A DNA stretch of 64,000 nt, from NCBI RefSeq assembly GCF_004571195.1, contig NZ_CP038271.1, positions 2,227,001-2,291,000 of the forward strand, written 5' to 3'. This DNA comes from Legionella geestiana (lineage in GTDB: Bacteria; Pseudomonadota; Gammaproteobacteria; Legionellales; Legionellaceae). The position numbers were made by a program, and so were the translations under genes. Below the pieces are notes generated by a model. It made no database searches and had not been told where the DNA came from. It saw only the letters and a program-made list of their open reading frames with translations. Shown here piece by piece: positions 63,784 through 64,000 of this stretch; within the stretch, counting starts at the first letter, position 1; every line of letters starts with the position of its first letter.

Positions 63784-64000
63784 ATGAACAGGTGGCATTC
63801 AGGAGAAATGGCCGCGGAAGTAGAACTGGAGCGCGATACAGCGCTTGAACTGCGCAGGCCAAGAAAGTATCAGGTAGTCCTGCACAATGATGATTATACG
63901 CCCATGGAATTTGTGGTACGGCTGTTGCAGGATATCTTCCATCACCCGGCCGATATTGCTACCGGGATTATGTTTGAAGTACATACCCGGGGACGGGGGA
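63784..64000 (+). CDS. clpS: ClpS adaptor protein, N-terminal part
   Basis: The first 72 codons are in the window; the gene runs off the right edge. After a variable basic/acidic start, [24 protein letters not shown] is the ClpS core, with the Asn-Asp residues that bind the amino group of N-degron substrates, followed by MFEVHTRG with another recognition residue. ClpS delivers proteins with N-end-rule residues to ClpAP. AGGGG precedes the ATG. clpA would be expected just beyond the window. Confidence 0.94.
   Translation, partial: MNRWHSGEMAAEVELERDTALELRRPRKYQVVLHNDDYTPMEFVVRLLQDIFHHPADIATGIMFEVHTRGRG

Overview
The window comes from a member of the Legionellaceae. The clearest marker is a full-length Mip (macrophage infectivity potentiator, 42421-43125). 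Several large ORFs of unknown function look like Dot/Icm-type secreted proteins, and the housekeeping genes are gammaproteobacterial. By eye the base composition is a little over half G+C, which is high for the genus. That suggests one of the GC-richer Legionella lineages; the species cannot be named from this sequence alone.

Layout. 1-4281: cytochrome c oxidase biogenesis (a DUF2909 membrane protein facing SURF1, a SCO-like protein, heme A synthase, heme O synthase, SCO), then rimK. 5331-7192: a small self-regulating-looking HTH gene and a 505-residue helical orphan. 7378-12845: rhodanese, umuD, umuC and a 1087-residue SWIM/SNF2 helicase. 12823-16794: L,D-transpeptidase, a DUF2147 protein, a 164-bp MITE and a 673-residue orphan. 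16929-20875: dnaB-alr, a glycine-zipper lipoprotein, a UPF0178 protein and a CBS protein. 20990-29705: a nuclease-like protein, a serine hydrolase, a thioredoxin/membrane protein with a CDGSH protein, lipA, a secreted cysteine-hydrolase-like protein, and a glycosyltransferase-like gene split by a frameshift. 29760-38403: a methyltransferase and a surface-polysaccharide cluster (asparagine synthetase-like, GT4, epimerase, 1195-residue double glycosyltransferase). 38400-42309: carbonic anhydrase, sdaA, small repeats and an alpha/beta hydrolase.

42421-48400: mip, an AmpG-like transporter whose 3' end runs antisense through tRNA-Leu(CAA), two small proteins (one ending in a CaaX box), an AT-rich toxin-antitoxin pair, an FAD monooxygenase and an outer-membrane barrel. 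48411-58643: purB-nadB-nadA on the minus strand, then ppsA, a CPA2 antiporter, nadC and murG, so all three de novo NAD genes lie within 10 kb. 58800-64000: a ComEA-like protein, mreBCD, a pseudouridine synthase, icd and the start of clpS.

Genes are tightly packed. Many neighbours overlap by ATGA or 8 bp, three convergent pairs overlap at their 3' ends, and no gene-free stretch exceeds 300 bases. I see no complete IS element, no CRISPR array, no rRNA and no prophage. The most notable items are the CaaX-terminated protein, the T7-run frameshift in the glycosyltransferase-like gene, the palindrome in front of umuDC, the PLP-enzyme-like 673-residue protein ending at a MITE, and a small repeat family with GACACGCCCTAA ends.
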